A stretch of DNA of 64,000 bases from Metaphire vulgaris (taxonomy: Eukaryota; Annelida; Clitellata; Crassiclitellata; Megascolecidae), in contig CM030833.1 of the NCBI GenBank assembly GCA_018105865.1, positions 9,050,881-9,114,880 of the forward strand, written 5' to 3'. Each line of letters begins with the position of its first letter. Positions within the stretch are counted from its first letter, which is position 1. The translations under genes were made by a program, and so were the position numbers. The notes beneath the pieces were generated by a model, which was not told the DNA's origin, searched no databases, and saw nothing but the letters and a program-made list of their open reading frames with translations. This document shows, one piece after another, positions 1 to 10,729 of this stretch.

Positions 1-70
1 GAGTGAGTAAGAAGTGAGGCCCGAATGGATGGGTTCAAAGCATTCCAGAGGGAGGGTCCATTCACTGCAT
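1..70 (-). pseudogene. CR1/L2-type LINE reverse transcriptase, C-terminal piece (part 1)
   Basis: On the minus strand these bases read like the GPSLWNALNPS-type stretch near the end of CR1/L2 reverse transcriptases. They continue directly, after one copy of the 8-bp target CACTGCAT, from the LINE fragment at 3797-4064. The two pieces are one LINE split by the hAT element at 71-3788. The window edge cuts the fragment. Confidence 0.6.
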
Positions 71-77
71 CAGTGTT

Positions 78-330
78 GTGATCTCGAGACCAAGGTCTCG
101 GTCTCGAGTGCACTCGAGTTTTCCCACAGCAGGTCTTGGTCTGGTCTCGAGACCATAGGGGTAAAGTCTTGGTCTTGGTCTCAAGACCAAAAGTCAAAAG
201 TTTTAGTCTTGTCTCAATACCTGGTGGCAAAAGTCTCGAGTTCTGCAAAGTCTCGAGTTCTGGAGAACGCGAGACCTGGTTGAAAAGTCTCGAGTTCTCA
301 TTAACTCGAGACCTGGCTCTCCATAATAAA
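78..330. repeat. Left subterminal GGTCTCGAGACC minisatellite of hAT 1
   Basis: Degenerate copies of GGTCTTGGTCTCGAGACC and shorter TCTCGAG units, partly palindromic. The same motif lies inside the right end of this element (3620-3772) and in the hAT at 18658-19849. That placement suggests transposase-binding subterminal repeats; this role is inferred. Confidence 0.7.
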
Positions 331-905
331 TGGCAACTTCATCAAATTATTTATGTCTATGTTTTGACCGGACAGGTCAGGACAACTGGGTAATGCCGAC
401 TGGGCCCCGGACAACTGGGCCCGGCAACTGGGTAACGGGACATCTAGGCCCCGCACCATCGAACTGGACTTAGGCATAATAATAAATGAGGGTTTGTTGT
501 AAAACTTCGGGCGGTCTTCTTTAAGCCTGTCATCGGCTACAAATTGAGTACGTCGCTAAAAATATAGTGACGTCACTTTGCAGCTCCCTTTGATCTTGGG
601 CTATTGACGACTTGGTCAGAAGACGTTGTGACCCAGAAACTGAGAAAATTAAACAAAACCCTCAACACCACGCGCTGCAAGCAGCCTTTAGCAAGGTCAG
701 ACAGTTACGCAAACAGAGTAACGTCACGATATCGTGGCTACGCCGTAAGTTAATTCTGGTCAATCGTCGAAGACAAAATTAAACTTTTAATGTTTGACGG
801 TTGACACAGTTACAGTCTTCAGCTCGGATTTACTTCGTATTAAATTTATTTCAAGGTTACAAACTTAAGTTAATTTTTTAATCACGCAGCAAGAAAAGCT
901 GTCCG

Positions 906-1264
906 ATGCAGAGTATCGCAAAACCGTCAAAACGCGCAGCCCAGAGAGACTCCGACTTTAAAAATACAACTAGTCATAATAATATTAATCATACATGTAT
1001 GTGCGAAATTTTTCAAAATTTAACAATAGCTTTGAAAACAATGTTTTCAACTCCTGTAAGTGTGGCATCTGGAGAAAGATGTTTCTCACGATTAAAACTT
1101 ATAAAACACCATTTTAGGGCGTCGATGAGCCAAGAACAATTAACTGACTTAGCCATTCTCTCAATTTAAAGTGAAGACTTCTACAAAATAGATGTTGCCG
1201 ATATTGCTAAAGAATTTGTTGCAGCCAAAGTGCGCCATCTTGGCTATTTAAGTGATCTATCATG
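906..1264 (+). pseudogene. hAT transposase C-terminal dimerisation domain, one in-frame stop
   Basis: The translation contains TPVSVASGERCFSRLKLIK followed by MSQEQLTDLAILSI, the signature of the hAT dimerisation domain (Dimer_Tnp_hAT), where the conserved ER and FS positions lie in the catalytic fold. After a TAA at 1167-1169 the same frame continues with SEDFYKIDVADIAKEF and on to a TGA near 1262, so the stop is a mutation inside the domain. The N-terminal and catalytic parts are missing. This is the only recognisable coding of hAT 2. The codons before about residue 30 may not be original coding. Confidence 0.75.
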
Positions 1265-1512
1265 AGGCTCTAATCATTCTTTGAACACTTTTTGAGATGT
1301 GAGTCATGTGATGTTACGAAGGAGAATTACTAATATATTAAGCAGCTGAAATAATCAGCTGTTTGTTTAGATAATCAGTGTTAAATAAAATGTTGCTAAT
1401 AAAGGAAATCTCTAGCCGTGTTTAGGCAATGTAAAAATAGAACAACAGAAATGCTAAACAGAATCTATGAGACGGGAACAATAAAGCAATCTTAGTATTA
1501 TATATATATATA

Positions 1513-1982
1513 TAATATTAAGATCCTTGTTCTGTATGTCTCTCTGTTACCTTCAAGCATTCTCATTGGTTGACGAAGAAGCATTTGACGAAGCGTACGT
1601 TTAGCACGGTTTAGTCGAGTCATTGCAGCATCAGAGGTGTGGGTGGGCGTGCGACGACGTTGCTATTGGTAACAATTGTTCGTAGCTTGAGGAAGTTGCG
1701 CAATTTTAATGTACATTTTAACGTACACAAAAAATACGTGTACAGCATCACAAATGGTCGCAGTAGCATGATTTTAACGTACATAGGCCTAATTAATACG
1801 TGGCGCAGAGCTTGGCTAGGTGGCGTATGTACAGTACATCATTGAAATGTTGTTCAGCATGAATTCAATGATTGGGTATTAGATATAGGTATTGGATTAG
1901 TATTATCCTGCACTGCGAGCGAAGCGAGCGCAAGCGAAGCGAGCGCAAGCAAAGCGAGCGCAAGCGAAGCGAGCATCTTTCT
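1513..1982 (+). mobile_element. Repeat family B, copy 1 (GCGAGCGAAGC-ended)
   Basis: It begins TAATATTAAGATCC, passes through a CTGTTACCTTCAAGC block and a central part shared with the copies at 8551-9196 and 40955-41598, and ends in an array of GCGAGCGAAGC units followed by CATCTTTCT. There is no coding. The next copy starts within a few bases, head to tail. It is either a Helitron-like element (3' CTAGT in other copies) or a MITE with weak inverted ends (TAATATTAAGATC against TATACTAGAAAGATG). Confidence 0.7.
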
Positions 1983-1987
1983 GGTCT

Positions 1988-2565
1988 ATAATATTAAGAT
2001 CCTTGCTCTGTATGTCTCTCTGTTACCTTCAAGCGTTCTGATCGGTTGGCTGTATGAGCGTTCTGATTGGTTGGCTGTGTGACGTTCTCATTCGTTACCT
2101 TCAAGCGTTCTGATTGGTTGGCTGGGTGAGCGTTCTGATTGGTTGGCTGGGTGAGCGTTCTGATTGGTCGTTCTGGAACCTTAGGCTTCGCGGCGAACGG
2201 GCGACGCAGTTTAACGGCGACGCAAAGCGAACGGCGATGCAAAGCGAACGCCACGCCGAAGTGAACGGCCAGCGAAGCATTTGACGGCGTGACGTTGCAG
2301 CGTCATAGTGTGTACAACTCGCGGGCTTAACGCCATCGCGGCGTTGACGGCGTGCGTTGCAGCGTCATAATGTGTACAACGCGACGGCGAATGGCGGCGA
2401 ACGGCCACGCAGCGTTGACGGCGCGTTGTTGCAGCGTCAGAGCTTGGCTACGTGGGCGTATGTACATCATTGAAACATTGTTCAGCAGCATGAATTCAAT
2501 GATTGGGTTTTAGTATTATCCTGCACTGCGAGCGAAGCAAGCGTGAGCTAAGTGAGCATCTTTCT
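1988..2565 (+). mobile_element. Repeat family B, copy 2 (rearranged middle)
   Basis: It has the same start (AATATTAAGATCCTTG) and the same end (GCGAGCGAAGC unit, then CATCTTTCTAG) as copy 1. The middle is replaced by repeated TTCTGATTGGTTGGCTG units and a GC-rich stretch rich in GCGAACGGC. It abuts copy 1 on the left and a TA microsatellite on the right. Confidence 0.65.
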
Positions 2566-2566
2566 A

Positions 2567-2567
2567 G

Positions 2568-2661
<94 letters not shown>
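2567..2661. repeat. TA microsatellite
   Basis: About 90 bases of nearly pure TA dinucleotide directly after the end of family-B copy 2. All copies of that family lie next to TA-rich DNA, suggesting that TA tracts are its insertion target. Confidence 0.95.
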
Positions 2662-2665
<4 letters not shown>

Positions 2666-3022
2666 TCGGGGTCAGGGGCAGTCATGGACCCGCTTGCCTA
2701 GGGCGCCAGAAACTGACGAGCCGGCCTTGTATGTATGTATGTACGTATGTGTGTATATATATATATATATGCATGCATCAACACCATTCATCAACACCAT
2801 TCCATCTTTCTCTATTGTACGGGGCCCAGATGTCCCATTACCCAGATGTCCTGTTACCCAGTTGCCGGGCCGAGTTGTCCGGGGCCCAATCGGCGGTGCC
2901 CAGTTGTCGCGGACTGTGACCAGAAATTATCTGTGTATTCCGGTTTTTAACCGTTTTTATGTTTAGTAATAATCAGGTCAGTGTCAAACTATATTTTAAA
3001 CAACCGCAATTAAATTGAATTA

Positions 3023-3219
3023 ATGGCGGAAAAGTCCGAAAAGGGAATACCTGATCCTAAAGGCCAAGGTGCTGTTAAGTTGAACCCACCACGCATCATA
3101 ACGTTTGCATTTCACTCGTTCAGCATCACTGCGAAATATGATAACAAGTGGCAGGCACAATGCGGCTATTGTAAAAGTGTTATTATGGAATCACGAGGAA
3201 CTACACCTGGATTAGTAAG
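3023..3219 (+). CDS. hAT transposase first exon with BED-type zinc finger (partial)
   Basis: An ATG starts a 65-residue frame beginning MAEKSEKGIPDPKGQG. It contains KWQAQCGYCKSVI followed by SRGTTPGLVR, which matches the first half of a BED zinc finger (Cx2C, with the His pair expected just downstream). The frame stops right after an AAG|GTAGGT, a good splice donor, so this looks like the first coding exon of an intron-containing hAT transposase. No matching downstream exon is seen before the element ends at 3788, so the rest has been lost. BED fingers bind the ends of the element. Only the N-terminal half of the finger is visible here. Confidence 0.6.
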
Positions 3220-3619
3220 GTAGGTGGAACCGTGGAAAGTTTGTTTCTAGTTGGGTTAATAAATTTTCTTCAGTTTCTTACGCACTAGGTTACAGTGGGC
3301 CTGTGCACATTAGCCAAGCACCCCTATTGGAATTATAAGAATGTGTCATTAAAATAAAAACTAGCTGTTGAATTGAATTTGAAATTTTAAAATGTAATTA
3401 ACGAATTATCAATTATATTTGTTGCACTGAACTGAATATCGCATATGTGGATGCCTGGATGTGAAGCCAAATGCAATACACAGATGATGGTTACTAGCTG
3501 GTGTTTGGCTATGATCTTCATTGTTAATCAATTGAAACATATTGATAGAAATTCGCATAATATTTATGTTATTGATGTCTACCGGTATTTATAAATCTAT
3601 AAATATGTCGCTAAGTCTG

Positions 3620-3772
3620 GGACTTGAGAGCAAAATGTTGGAAGGTCTTGGTCTTGAGACCAGATGGACAAAGTCTTGGTCTTGTCTCGAGATCAAAGGG
3701 GCATAGTCTTGGTCTTGGTCTCGAGACCAGAGGGGTAAAGTCTTAGTCTTGGTCTCGAGACCTTTCAAAAGT
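3620..3772. repeat. Right subterminal GGTCTCGAGACC minisatellite of hAT 1
   Basis: Four or so units of the type AAGTCTTGGTCTTGGTCTCG, ending close to the right terminal repeat of hAT 1. It mirrors the array at 78-330. Confidence 0.75.
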
Positions 3773-3796
3773 CTCTTTTACAACACTGCACTGCAT

Positions 3797-4064
3797 GAGC
3801 CCGATGCTGAGTAAGAGCAGAGCGTGTTCTAGGAACATAAGCATTCTTCCGATCAGTGGAGCAGAGCAGGTGATGTGCAGTGGAATAGGATGATTTGAAA
3901 AGCTCAATAATATAAGATGGGGCCTGACCTCGAAGTGCTGCAGAAGCAATAATTACTTGCTTGAATTTAATGTGATCAGAAATTGGAAGCCAATGTAGGG
4001 TGTTAAGCATAAAATCTGAGTTGTTACTAGATTGCAAGCCAAAAAATAGCTTCAATTGGATCAA
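3797..4064 (-). pseudogene. CR1/L2-type LINE reverse transcriptase, C-terminal piece (part 2)
   Basis: The minus-strand translation contains LNTLHWLPISDHIKFK and then APSYIIELFK and VPRTRSALTQHRA. LHWLPI followed by a basic VPRTR motif is diagnostic of the C-terminus of CR1/L2/Jockey-type LINEs. The frame runs on into bases 1-70 once the hAT is removed. The fragment itself sits beside a Gypsy pol remnant at 4066. Confidence 0.8.
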
Positions 4065-4065
4065 A

Positions 4066-5935
4066 ATGATGATGTAAAAGCTATTGCAAAGAATGTCAGT
4101 AGTGACAAATTAGTTGATAATGATGGTGTTAAGAAGCAGTCAAGTGTGTGCAATCTAATCCCAGTCACTGCTAATAATGCAGTTGATGATATTAATGATG
4201 GGGTGTCCGGTCTTTTCATCCCAGTCACTTAATCCTAGTCACTTAATCCTAGCCATTTAATCCCAAGCCTTTTAATCCCAGTGCAGATAATCCTAAGTCT
4301 TTTAATCCCAAATACCTGTACAGATAATCCAATGACATTCAATGATGTAAAAAGAAATGTCTGTGTTACAAAAACATAGTTAAACATGGTTATAGGATAA
4401 AAACAAATAGGGTTAGGGTTAGTGTTAGGGTTGGGGTTAGGGTGAGGGTTAAGTTTAAATTTAAGGAATAGATTTCAGGATTAAGTGACTGGGATTAAAT
4501 GGATAGGATGAAAAGACTTTGGGATTAAGTGACCGGGATTAAGTGACTGGGATTAAATGGATGGGATTAAATGACAGGGAACCTAATGATGCAATGAAGT
4601 GGTCTAATCTATTTTCTGAAGAGACTGTATCTGAAGTTGGTAAAATGGTTGATTCTGGTGTTAATGATGATATAGATTTGTCAAATTTAGTGTTAGATAA
4701 GACTATGTCTCCTAATTTGAATTTACAGTGCTTGTCTCACTGTGATCTGATAGGATTGTAAAAGATGATATGTCATTGAAATCATTACGTAGTCATTGTG
4801 AAATCATTTAAATCATTTCCCAAAAAATTTCCTTGTTTTGTGATTCAAAATGGTGTTAATCAGAAATGGAATAAATAGATTTACTTCTTGTGATGTGGAG
4901 TTGGGGCTAACTAAATTGTGGTTCCTAAGCTATTGAGGAAAACATTTTTATATATGGTGGCCTGGTATTCCTATGAATGTTAAGAATTATTGTCATACCT
5001 CTGATACTTGTCAGAGATTGGGCAAGGGTAAGTCTAAACTGAAAGCACCTTTGATTAGTCTCCCTGTTATTTCAAAACCTTGAAGCAGAATGGCAATTGA
5101 TGTTAATTGTGCTGGAATTAATGTTCAGGAGATGGTACTTTAATTTGACAGTGATAAGGAGGATGTATTTTGTGATATTATGATAGAAAGTGTCAGAAGT
5201 GTTAAGTCTTAACTAGAAACTAATTTAAAGAATGATCTTTGTAATGTTTTGAATTCTTGTGGAGATGTTGTGGAATTAGTGCAACAAGTTGGTGTTGATG
5301 TGTCATAGGTTGAAGTTGTATTGAAGAAAGTAAATGGAAAGGATTGTGATGTACTTAATGGTGTATTAGTTGTAACTAATGCTCTGGCTGTTGAATATGA
5401 TTTGTCTGTTGCAAAATATTTTTCTGGTGACAATTATCTAATAATTAATTTGAGTCTTAAGAAATCTCTGAGATCTGTTTTATAGGGCACTGAAGTTAAC
5501 AACTTATATCTTGGAGATTTTGTGGAATAGTTTGATAGTAGTGGTAAGTTGATGATTGATATATTCCGCATTGTTTTGTTCACTGGAAAATGTTTTCATT
5601 CATGTTTTTTGGATGGTTTGAGCTATGTAGTGGCATAAAGTGGACATTTTGGATTTAAAATTGCCTGATGATATTGGTTATATTGTATCAGTTAGGAATA
5701 GATTGTATAATGTTTAGTGGTTGACAGAGATATTGCTATTAATGTGTGATGATCGAGATAATCTGTATTTAATGGGGCAAAGAATTGCTCATTATTCTGA
5801 GTTGACTTTGCCTTTAACTGAATTGTTAAAGAAGAATAAGCCTTATATATGGTCTGACAAGGCTGAAAATTCATTTGTGGAATTGAAGTCTAGGATGGCC
5901 TCAAGGCCAATTTTGTGTCCTCCTGATTATAATCA
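4066..5935 (+). pseudogene. Ty3/Gypsy pol remnant, decayed and apparently out of order
   Basis: Two recognisable pieces lie on the plus strand. At about 4950-5100 there is WWPGIPMNVKNYCHTSDTCQ and then APLISLPVISKP, the zinc-binding H2C2 region at the start of a Gypsy integrase, with a stop inside. At about 5773-5935 there is HYSELTLPLTELLKK, then WSDKAENSFVELKSRM and PILCPPDYNQ, the end of the reverse transcriptase before RNase H. In an intact element reverse transcriptase precedes integrase, so the order is inverted and two fragments may be juxtaposed. The stretch between is AT-rich with several stops. A foldback element interrupts it at 4201-4583. Confidence 0.7.
4201..4583. mobile_element. 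Foldback element with TTAGGG-like core
   Basis: An exact 8-bp duplication TAATGATG flanks it at 4193-4200 and 4584-4591 and lies inside the Gypsy reading frame. Both arms consist of CCCAGTCACTTAATCC-type units in opposite orientation (about 4209-4320 and 4470-4575). The core (about 4400-4455) holds TTAGGG-like and variant repeats. No coding is present. The 8-bp duplication suggests hAT-type mobilisation. Confidence 0.8.
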
Positions 5936-5975
5936 GTGGTTCTGGAGGAGTCAATGGCTGGCAGGCCAGTGATGG

Positions 5976-6187
5976 ACTGGACCGTAGTGATGGTAATCCT
6001 GTTAAACCAGTGGACAAGAGCTACCGAGAAAACAATGCTGATAGGTATTGAGGTCGGTCGGCCGCTAGTAGGGTCCAGGTCTCGCCTACATATACAGTAG
6101 AAGGATGGATAGGACGGATAGCGATTGGTATATTCAAAAATATTACAAGCATTCTTCTTTCTGTGTGACAATCACTGTTATGAGTTT
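5976..6187. other. No recognisable feature
   Basis: Short overlapping frames on both strands here have no family signature. I see no repeat or promoter that I can support. Confidence 0.5.
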
Positions 6188-7137
6188 GCCAAAGTGGCTG
6201 AAAAGTAAGACTAATTAATTGGTTCATCCCAATGAGTAATGTTGAAAACCATAATATTAAAGTTTTGCAACAGTATCCTTCAAAATCAACAGGTACACAA
6301 GCGTTTGACAACCAAAAGAACAGAAGCAGGACAGAGAATTTTGGCCTTAAAAGAATATTCAGGCATCAAGAAAGAGAAGAATTTAATTTGTCATGACCTT
6401 AATCTGTATTTTTATTTAAGTAAAAATAAAAACAAGAACACAAAAGGTGAGCAAAATGTTCTTTGAAGGCTAAGTTGCAGCCAAAGTGGCTGAAAAGTAA
6501 AGACTAATACTACTTGTTCATAGTCTCTCAAATACAATAGACAAACTTATTTAGACAGAAAAAATCAGCTAACAAAACTTATGATGCTTTGAAATCAGCA
6601 AAAAGATGAGAGAGTGCAACTTCAAATCAATTTTAGAAATAAGCAATCCAAAGCTAAGAATGCCTGCACTTAGAAAGCAAATATTCTATTCAAAAGCAAA
6701 ACAAAGCTACACCATCATTATAGATGATTAGTCTTGCATGGGGTTCAAGCTACCAAAATATATAATAATACATTATTTACCTTATATCTAACATGTTACT
6801 GAAGTTGAAACATCCTTTTGTTTCTTCATGCAGGTTCCACGGAACATAGCTGTAATTACAAAGGCATTGATTAAGTTAAACATTAAATAAATTTTGGACT
6901 GGGTTGACCCAAAACTTTAATATTATGGTTTTTTCAACATTACTCATTGGGATGAACAAAAAGCGTAAGGCAAGAAAACAATCCAAAGCTAAGAATGCCT
7001 GCATTAGAAAGCAAATATTCTATTCAAAAGCAAACAAAGCTTCATGGTCATCAAAATATATAATAATACATCATATCTAACATGTTACATCATGCAGGTC
7101 ATCAAAGGCATTGATTAAGTTAAACATTAAATAAATT

Positions 7138-7140
<3 letters not shown>
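6188..7140. repeat. Composite repeat block with inverted arms and direct duplications
   Basis: A 45-bp arm at 6222-6266 (GTTCATCCCAATGAG...) recurs inverted at 6911-6957. A segment from about 6647 (CCAAAGCTAAGAATGCC) recurs in direct orientation from about 6979. GGCATTGATTAAGTT at 6861 recurs at 7108. AAAGTGGCTGAAAAGTAA occurs at 6190 and 6483. The block is AT-rich and non-coding, probably an old foldback element with later internal duplication. Confidence 0.6.

Positions 7141-7188
<48 letters not shown>
7139..7188. repeat. ATC microsatellite
   Basis: About sixteen uninterrupted ATC units. Confidence 0.95.
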
Positions 7189-7189
<1 letters not shown>

Positions 7190-7762
7190 GCTCAAAATCC
7201 CCTCAGGAACCATCGAGACCAGCAGCTTATCGAATGATCCTTTTCAAATGTTCCTGGTTATGTGCCGCATGAATTGCCTCCCCAAGATTTAATCCCGTCC
7301 ACTTCCTGATGTCAATTCAATTCTTGAATGCGTTAGCATGTACATTAATGCATTAAATTGACAGCCCTAATAGGATAATAATCACATATGACTTTCATTA
7401 TTCTGTCAGGTCACAGTTGTGTGCCTACTTACACTTCAAACAATTACAGAAACAGTATAGATATCAAGAATATAAAATAAAGAAAAAAATTGTAATAATT
7501 ACGTTTCAACACAATTTAACCCGCATGCTTTTAATCGAAGAAGCCTGTCCTCCCAGTATTCAGGTACCACACGGAAATAATGAACAGCGCCACTCAGTAA
7601 TATGATTTGTTTACCACTGAGGTAGAAGGAATTACCACGAGCTTCCAGTGACATTCTGATTCACTTTTAAAATGAAATCTACAAAATATATTTATATATG
7701 CAAAAAGCAATTAATCAATGCAACTTAGAATACAAATCTATAACTTCACAAAAAAGTAATAA

Positions 7763-8139
7763 TGCTAGTGTGGGCAATCTAAGGTCCATACTCCATAGGC
7801 TGCATGTGGCCCATCAGCAGATTTCAGGTGGCCTACAGGAGCACAACCAATAAAAATTCAAGACTAACAGAATATAATTCAGCTATTGACACCATCATAT
7901 TTAGAAACCTTACAAATTTTGCAAGAATATTTTTCTTGAATAGTTCAACAAACCGGTACATTTCTGAACAGACATTTTCATCTTTGAACATTAAAAAATC
8001 AAGAAAAAGGTCTCAGCTAATTGAAATTAATCAGCAGTCGGTCTCGCATATTTCAACAAATAACCTGACTATGAAAAAAACTTGTCGGAATTTTTTTCCG
8101 ATGCGAAAAGCTCATTACTGTGTTAATAATAAATGTTAA
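7763..8139 (+). pseudogene. hAT remnant: left end fused to transposase C-terminus
   Basis: The left edge reads TAGTGTGGGCAATCTAAGG followed by GCATGTGGCCC, resembling the ends of Charlie-like hAT elements. From about 7900 the plus-strand frame contains YISEQTFSSLNIKKSRKRS and then HISTNNLTMKKT, a degenerate match to the C-terminal hAT dimerisation region in which C/S-EQTFS and a following ISTN block are typical. Catalytic parts are missing, so this is an internally deleted, dead copy. The right end could not be fixed. Confidence 0.55.
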
Positions 8140-8389
8140 GAATCTTGATATTTTTGCTGGTGCAGCACTTTAAGGTAATGCACCTTCCTACATAACTAAG
8201 CATTTCAGACCGTCCTCTTTCACTACACATTGGCTGCTCTGCTCCACTGATTGTAAGGATGTTGAAGTCTCTATCTCTATCTCTAAATCACACACTTTAC
8301 TTAGTGTACAGTTTTCAGAGTGACTGCACCCTCTCTCTTGAATGTCCTGACTTCATCCATATTGATACATGCTGATACATTGATAAATG

Positions 8390-9293
8390 TATCTAGAACC
8401 AACACTGAAATTGGTAAGAAAGCCTTTTCTATTTCTGGGCCCAAAATCTGAAACTCTCTTGTTCTGGTTGTCAGATCTTCCAATAAACTGAGTATTTTCA
8501 GATCTAGGCTGAAAACACATTTCTTCCAAGGAGCATTTCCTCCATATAACTAGAAAGATGCTTGCTTCGCTCGCAGTGTAGGATAATACTAATCCAATAC
8601 CTATACCTAATACCCAATCATTGAATTCATGCTGAACAACATTTCAATGATTGCCACCTAGCCAAGCTCTGCGCCACGTAATAATTAGGCCTATGTACGT
8701 TAAAATCATGCAACTGTGACCATTTGTGACGCTGTACACGTATTTTTTGTGTACGTTAAAATTGCGCAACTTCCTCAAGCTACGCCCATCAACACATCGC
8801 GACACATTATGACGCTGCAATGAACAATTGAACGTATGCTTCGTCAAACGCTTCTTCGACTAAACTGTTTGGTTACCAATAGCAACGTCGTCTTCAAACA
8901 TCGTCCACCAATGCATCGCGACATTGACAGAACAATTAAACGTATGCTTCGTCAAACGCTCGCCCTCCAACCTCGCGACGTTGTACACTTATGACGCTGC
9001 AATGAACAATTGAACGTACGCTTCTCGCCCACCAAGGCATCACGACGTTGACAGAACAATTAAACATACACTTCGTCAAACGCTCGCCCACCAACACATC
9101 GCGATGTCAGGACTAAACCGTCTACCAATAGTCAACCAATGAGAACACTTCAAGGTAACAGAGAGACATACAGAGCAAGGATCTTAATATTATAGATAAT
9201 TGACATTATTGACATTAATTGTAATGCGCTTGCTAACATTGATTGATTAGGCGCAATATAAATAGCTAATTACATTACATTACATTACATTAC
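8390..9293 (+). mobile_element. CR1/L2-type LINE 3' end, split by repeat B
   Basis: At 8390-8550 the plus strand reads RTNTEIGKKAFSISGPKI, then SSNKLSIFRSRLKTHFF, the C-terminus of CR1/L2 reverse transcriptase with one internal stop. At 9199-9265 follows the usual short 3' part (AATGCGCTTGC, then AATATAAATA), ending in an ACATT microsatellite tail (9267-9293). The 8551-9196 stretch between is a copy of repeat B inserted in the minus orientation. Confidence 0.75.
8551..9196 (-). mobile_element. Repeat family B, copy 3
   Basis: Reverse complement of the family: it starts with CTAGAAAGATGCTTGCTTCG on this strand and ends with GATCCTTGC reversed into AATATTATAG. Its middle holds several variant copies of the AACGTCGT/TTCGTCAAACGC block. 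It cleanly interrupts a LINE 3' end, which gives good boundaries for the family. Confidence 0.75.
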
Positions 9294-9520
9294 ATAGTCT
9301 GTCTTGCTGTTTCCCTCTGACTGATCTATGGAATAACCCAGTCTTTTGCTAACGGATTTCAAGTACCATTGGTTGATACCGTCAGGTATTAGAAATAGTG
9401 CCATAGAAGACGTCTATAAAGCTAGCAGCGGATTCGATATTCAGATATTCGCACATTCGCTCCATAGAGATGTCCAATAGCCTAAATATAACTTCGTCAT
9501 ACAATTTTCTAATACTTTTT

Positions 9521-10698
9521 AAAATTCTGCCTATATCTACACCAAGTGCTAGCCCTCTGGGCTCTATTCCTTCAATATTGTGTCAATATATCTTGCAGGT
9601 CAAAAGTGCTGCGCAATTTAGACATTCGCCAATGCTATTTAATAGCCTAAAAATTCATACAGGGTAAAATAATTTTTTATGCAACTTTTTAAAATTCTGC
9701 CTATATCTACACCGAGTGCTAGCCCTCTGGGCTCTACCCCTCCAATATTGAGTCAATATCTCTTGTACATCAAAAGTGCTGGGTCATTTAGACTTTCACC
9801 AATGCTATTTAATAGCCTAAAAAAGTCATACTTGGTAAATTAATTCTTTATGCAACTTTTTAAAATTCTGCCTATATCTACACCGAGTGCTAGCCCTCTG
9901 GGCTCTACCCCTCCAATATTGTGTCAATATCTCCTGCAGGTCAAAAGTGCTGGGCCATTTAGACATTCGCCAATGCTATTTAATAGCCTAAAAAATTAAT
10001 ACTTGGTAAATTAATTTTTTATGCAACTTTTTAAAATTCTGCCTATATCTAAACCGAGTGCTAGCCTTCTGGGCTCTACCCCTCCAATATTGTGTCAATA
10101 TCTCTTGCAGGTCAAAAGTGCTGGGTCATTTAGACATTCACCAATGCTATTTAATAGTCTAAAACATTCATGCCTTACAAAATAATTTTTTATGCAATTT
10201 TTTAAAATTCTGCCTATATCAACACCGAGTGCTAGCCCTCTGGGCTCTACCCCTCCAATATTCAGTCAATATCTCTTGTACATCAAAAGTGCTGGGTCAT
10301 TTAGACATTCACCGATGCTATTTAATAGCCTAAAATTTCATACTCGGTAAATTAATTTTTTATGCAACTTTTTAAAAGTCTGCCTATATCTACACCGAGT
10401 GCTAGCCCTCTGGTCTCTACCCCTCCAATATTGAGTCAATATCTCTTGCAGGTCAAAAGTGCTGGGTCATTTAGACATTCACCAATGCTATTTAATAGCC
10501 TAAAACAGTCATCCTCATTAAAATAATTTTTTTTATATTACTTTTTAAATTTCTGGGTATTTCTACACCGAGTGTTAGGCCCCTGGGCTCTACCCCTCCA
10601 ATATTATGTCAATATCTCTTGCAGGTCAAAAGTGCTGGGTCATTTAGACAGTCACCGATGCTATTTAATAGCCTAAAAAATTAATACTCGGTAAATTA

Positions 10699-10700
<2 letters not shown>
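9521..10700 (+). repeat. Seven-copy 170-171-bp tandem satellite
   Basis: Units begin near 9521, 9691, 9862, 10033, 10204, 10374 and 10547. Each contains AATTCTGCCTATATCTACAC, then GTGCTAGCCCTCTGG, TCAATATCTCTTGCAGG and GCTATTTAATAGCC. The first unit is part of the left terminal inverted repeat, and the right inverted repeat contains part of one unit in reverse orientation. The array thus appears to have grown from the element's own subterminal sequence. Confidence 0.9.

Positions 10701-10729
<29 letters not shown>

Larger units (their letters stand above)
373..2916 (+). mobile_element. hAT element 2, nested in hAT 1
   Basis: The left end reads CAGGTCAGGACAACTGGG and the reverse complement of the right end reads CAGTCCGCGACAACTGGG. 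Target duplications are TGACCGGA (365-372) and TGACCAGA (2917-2924), matching at 7 of 8 bases. The subterminal parts carry repeated GGACAACTGGGCCC units in inverted orientation (about 380-455 and 2817-2910). Inside are a decayed hAT C-terminus and two copies of the GCGAGCGAAGC repeat. It interrupts the 5' region of hAT 1. Confidence 0.75.
71..3788 (+). mobile_element. hAT element 1, 3.7 kb, interrupted by a second hAT
   Basis: The ends are inverted repeats beginning CAGTGTTGT, and an exact 8-bp target duplication CACTGCAT sits at 63-70 and 3789-3796, as expected for hAT transposons. Just inside each end lies an array of GGTCTCGAGACC-type repeats (about 78-330 and 3620-3772). The only transposase coding left is a BED zinc-finger exon at 3023-3219, so this copy is non-autonomous. 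It sits in a minus-strand LINE and is itself split by another hAT at 373-2916. Confidence 0.85.

Noticed and set aside
1994..2408. Minus-strand frames of 65-86 codons with repeated NQNAHPANQSERL
   Set aside because: They are translations of the short repeats inside family-B copy 2 and have no protein homology that I can recognise.
4400..4455. True telomere or chromosome end
   Set aside because: The TTAGGG-like repeats are few, degenerate and inside a foldback element with a target duplication, so they are interstitial.
7139..7188. CRISPR-like array
   Set aside because: Simple ATC trinucleotide repeat without spacers; the DNA is from an animal genome.
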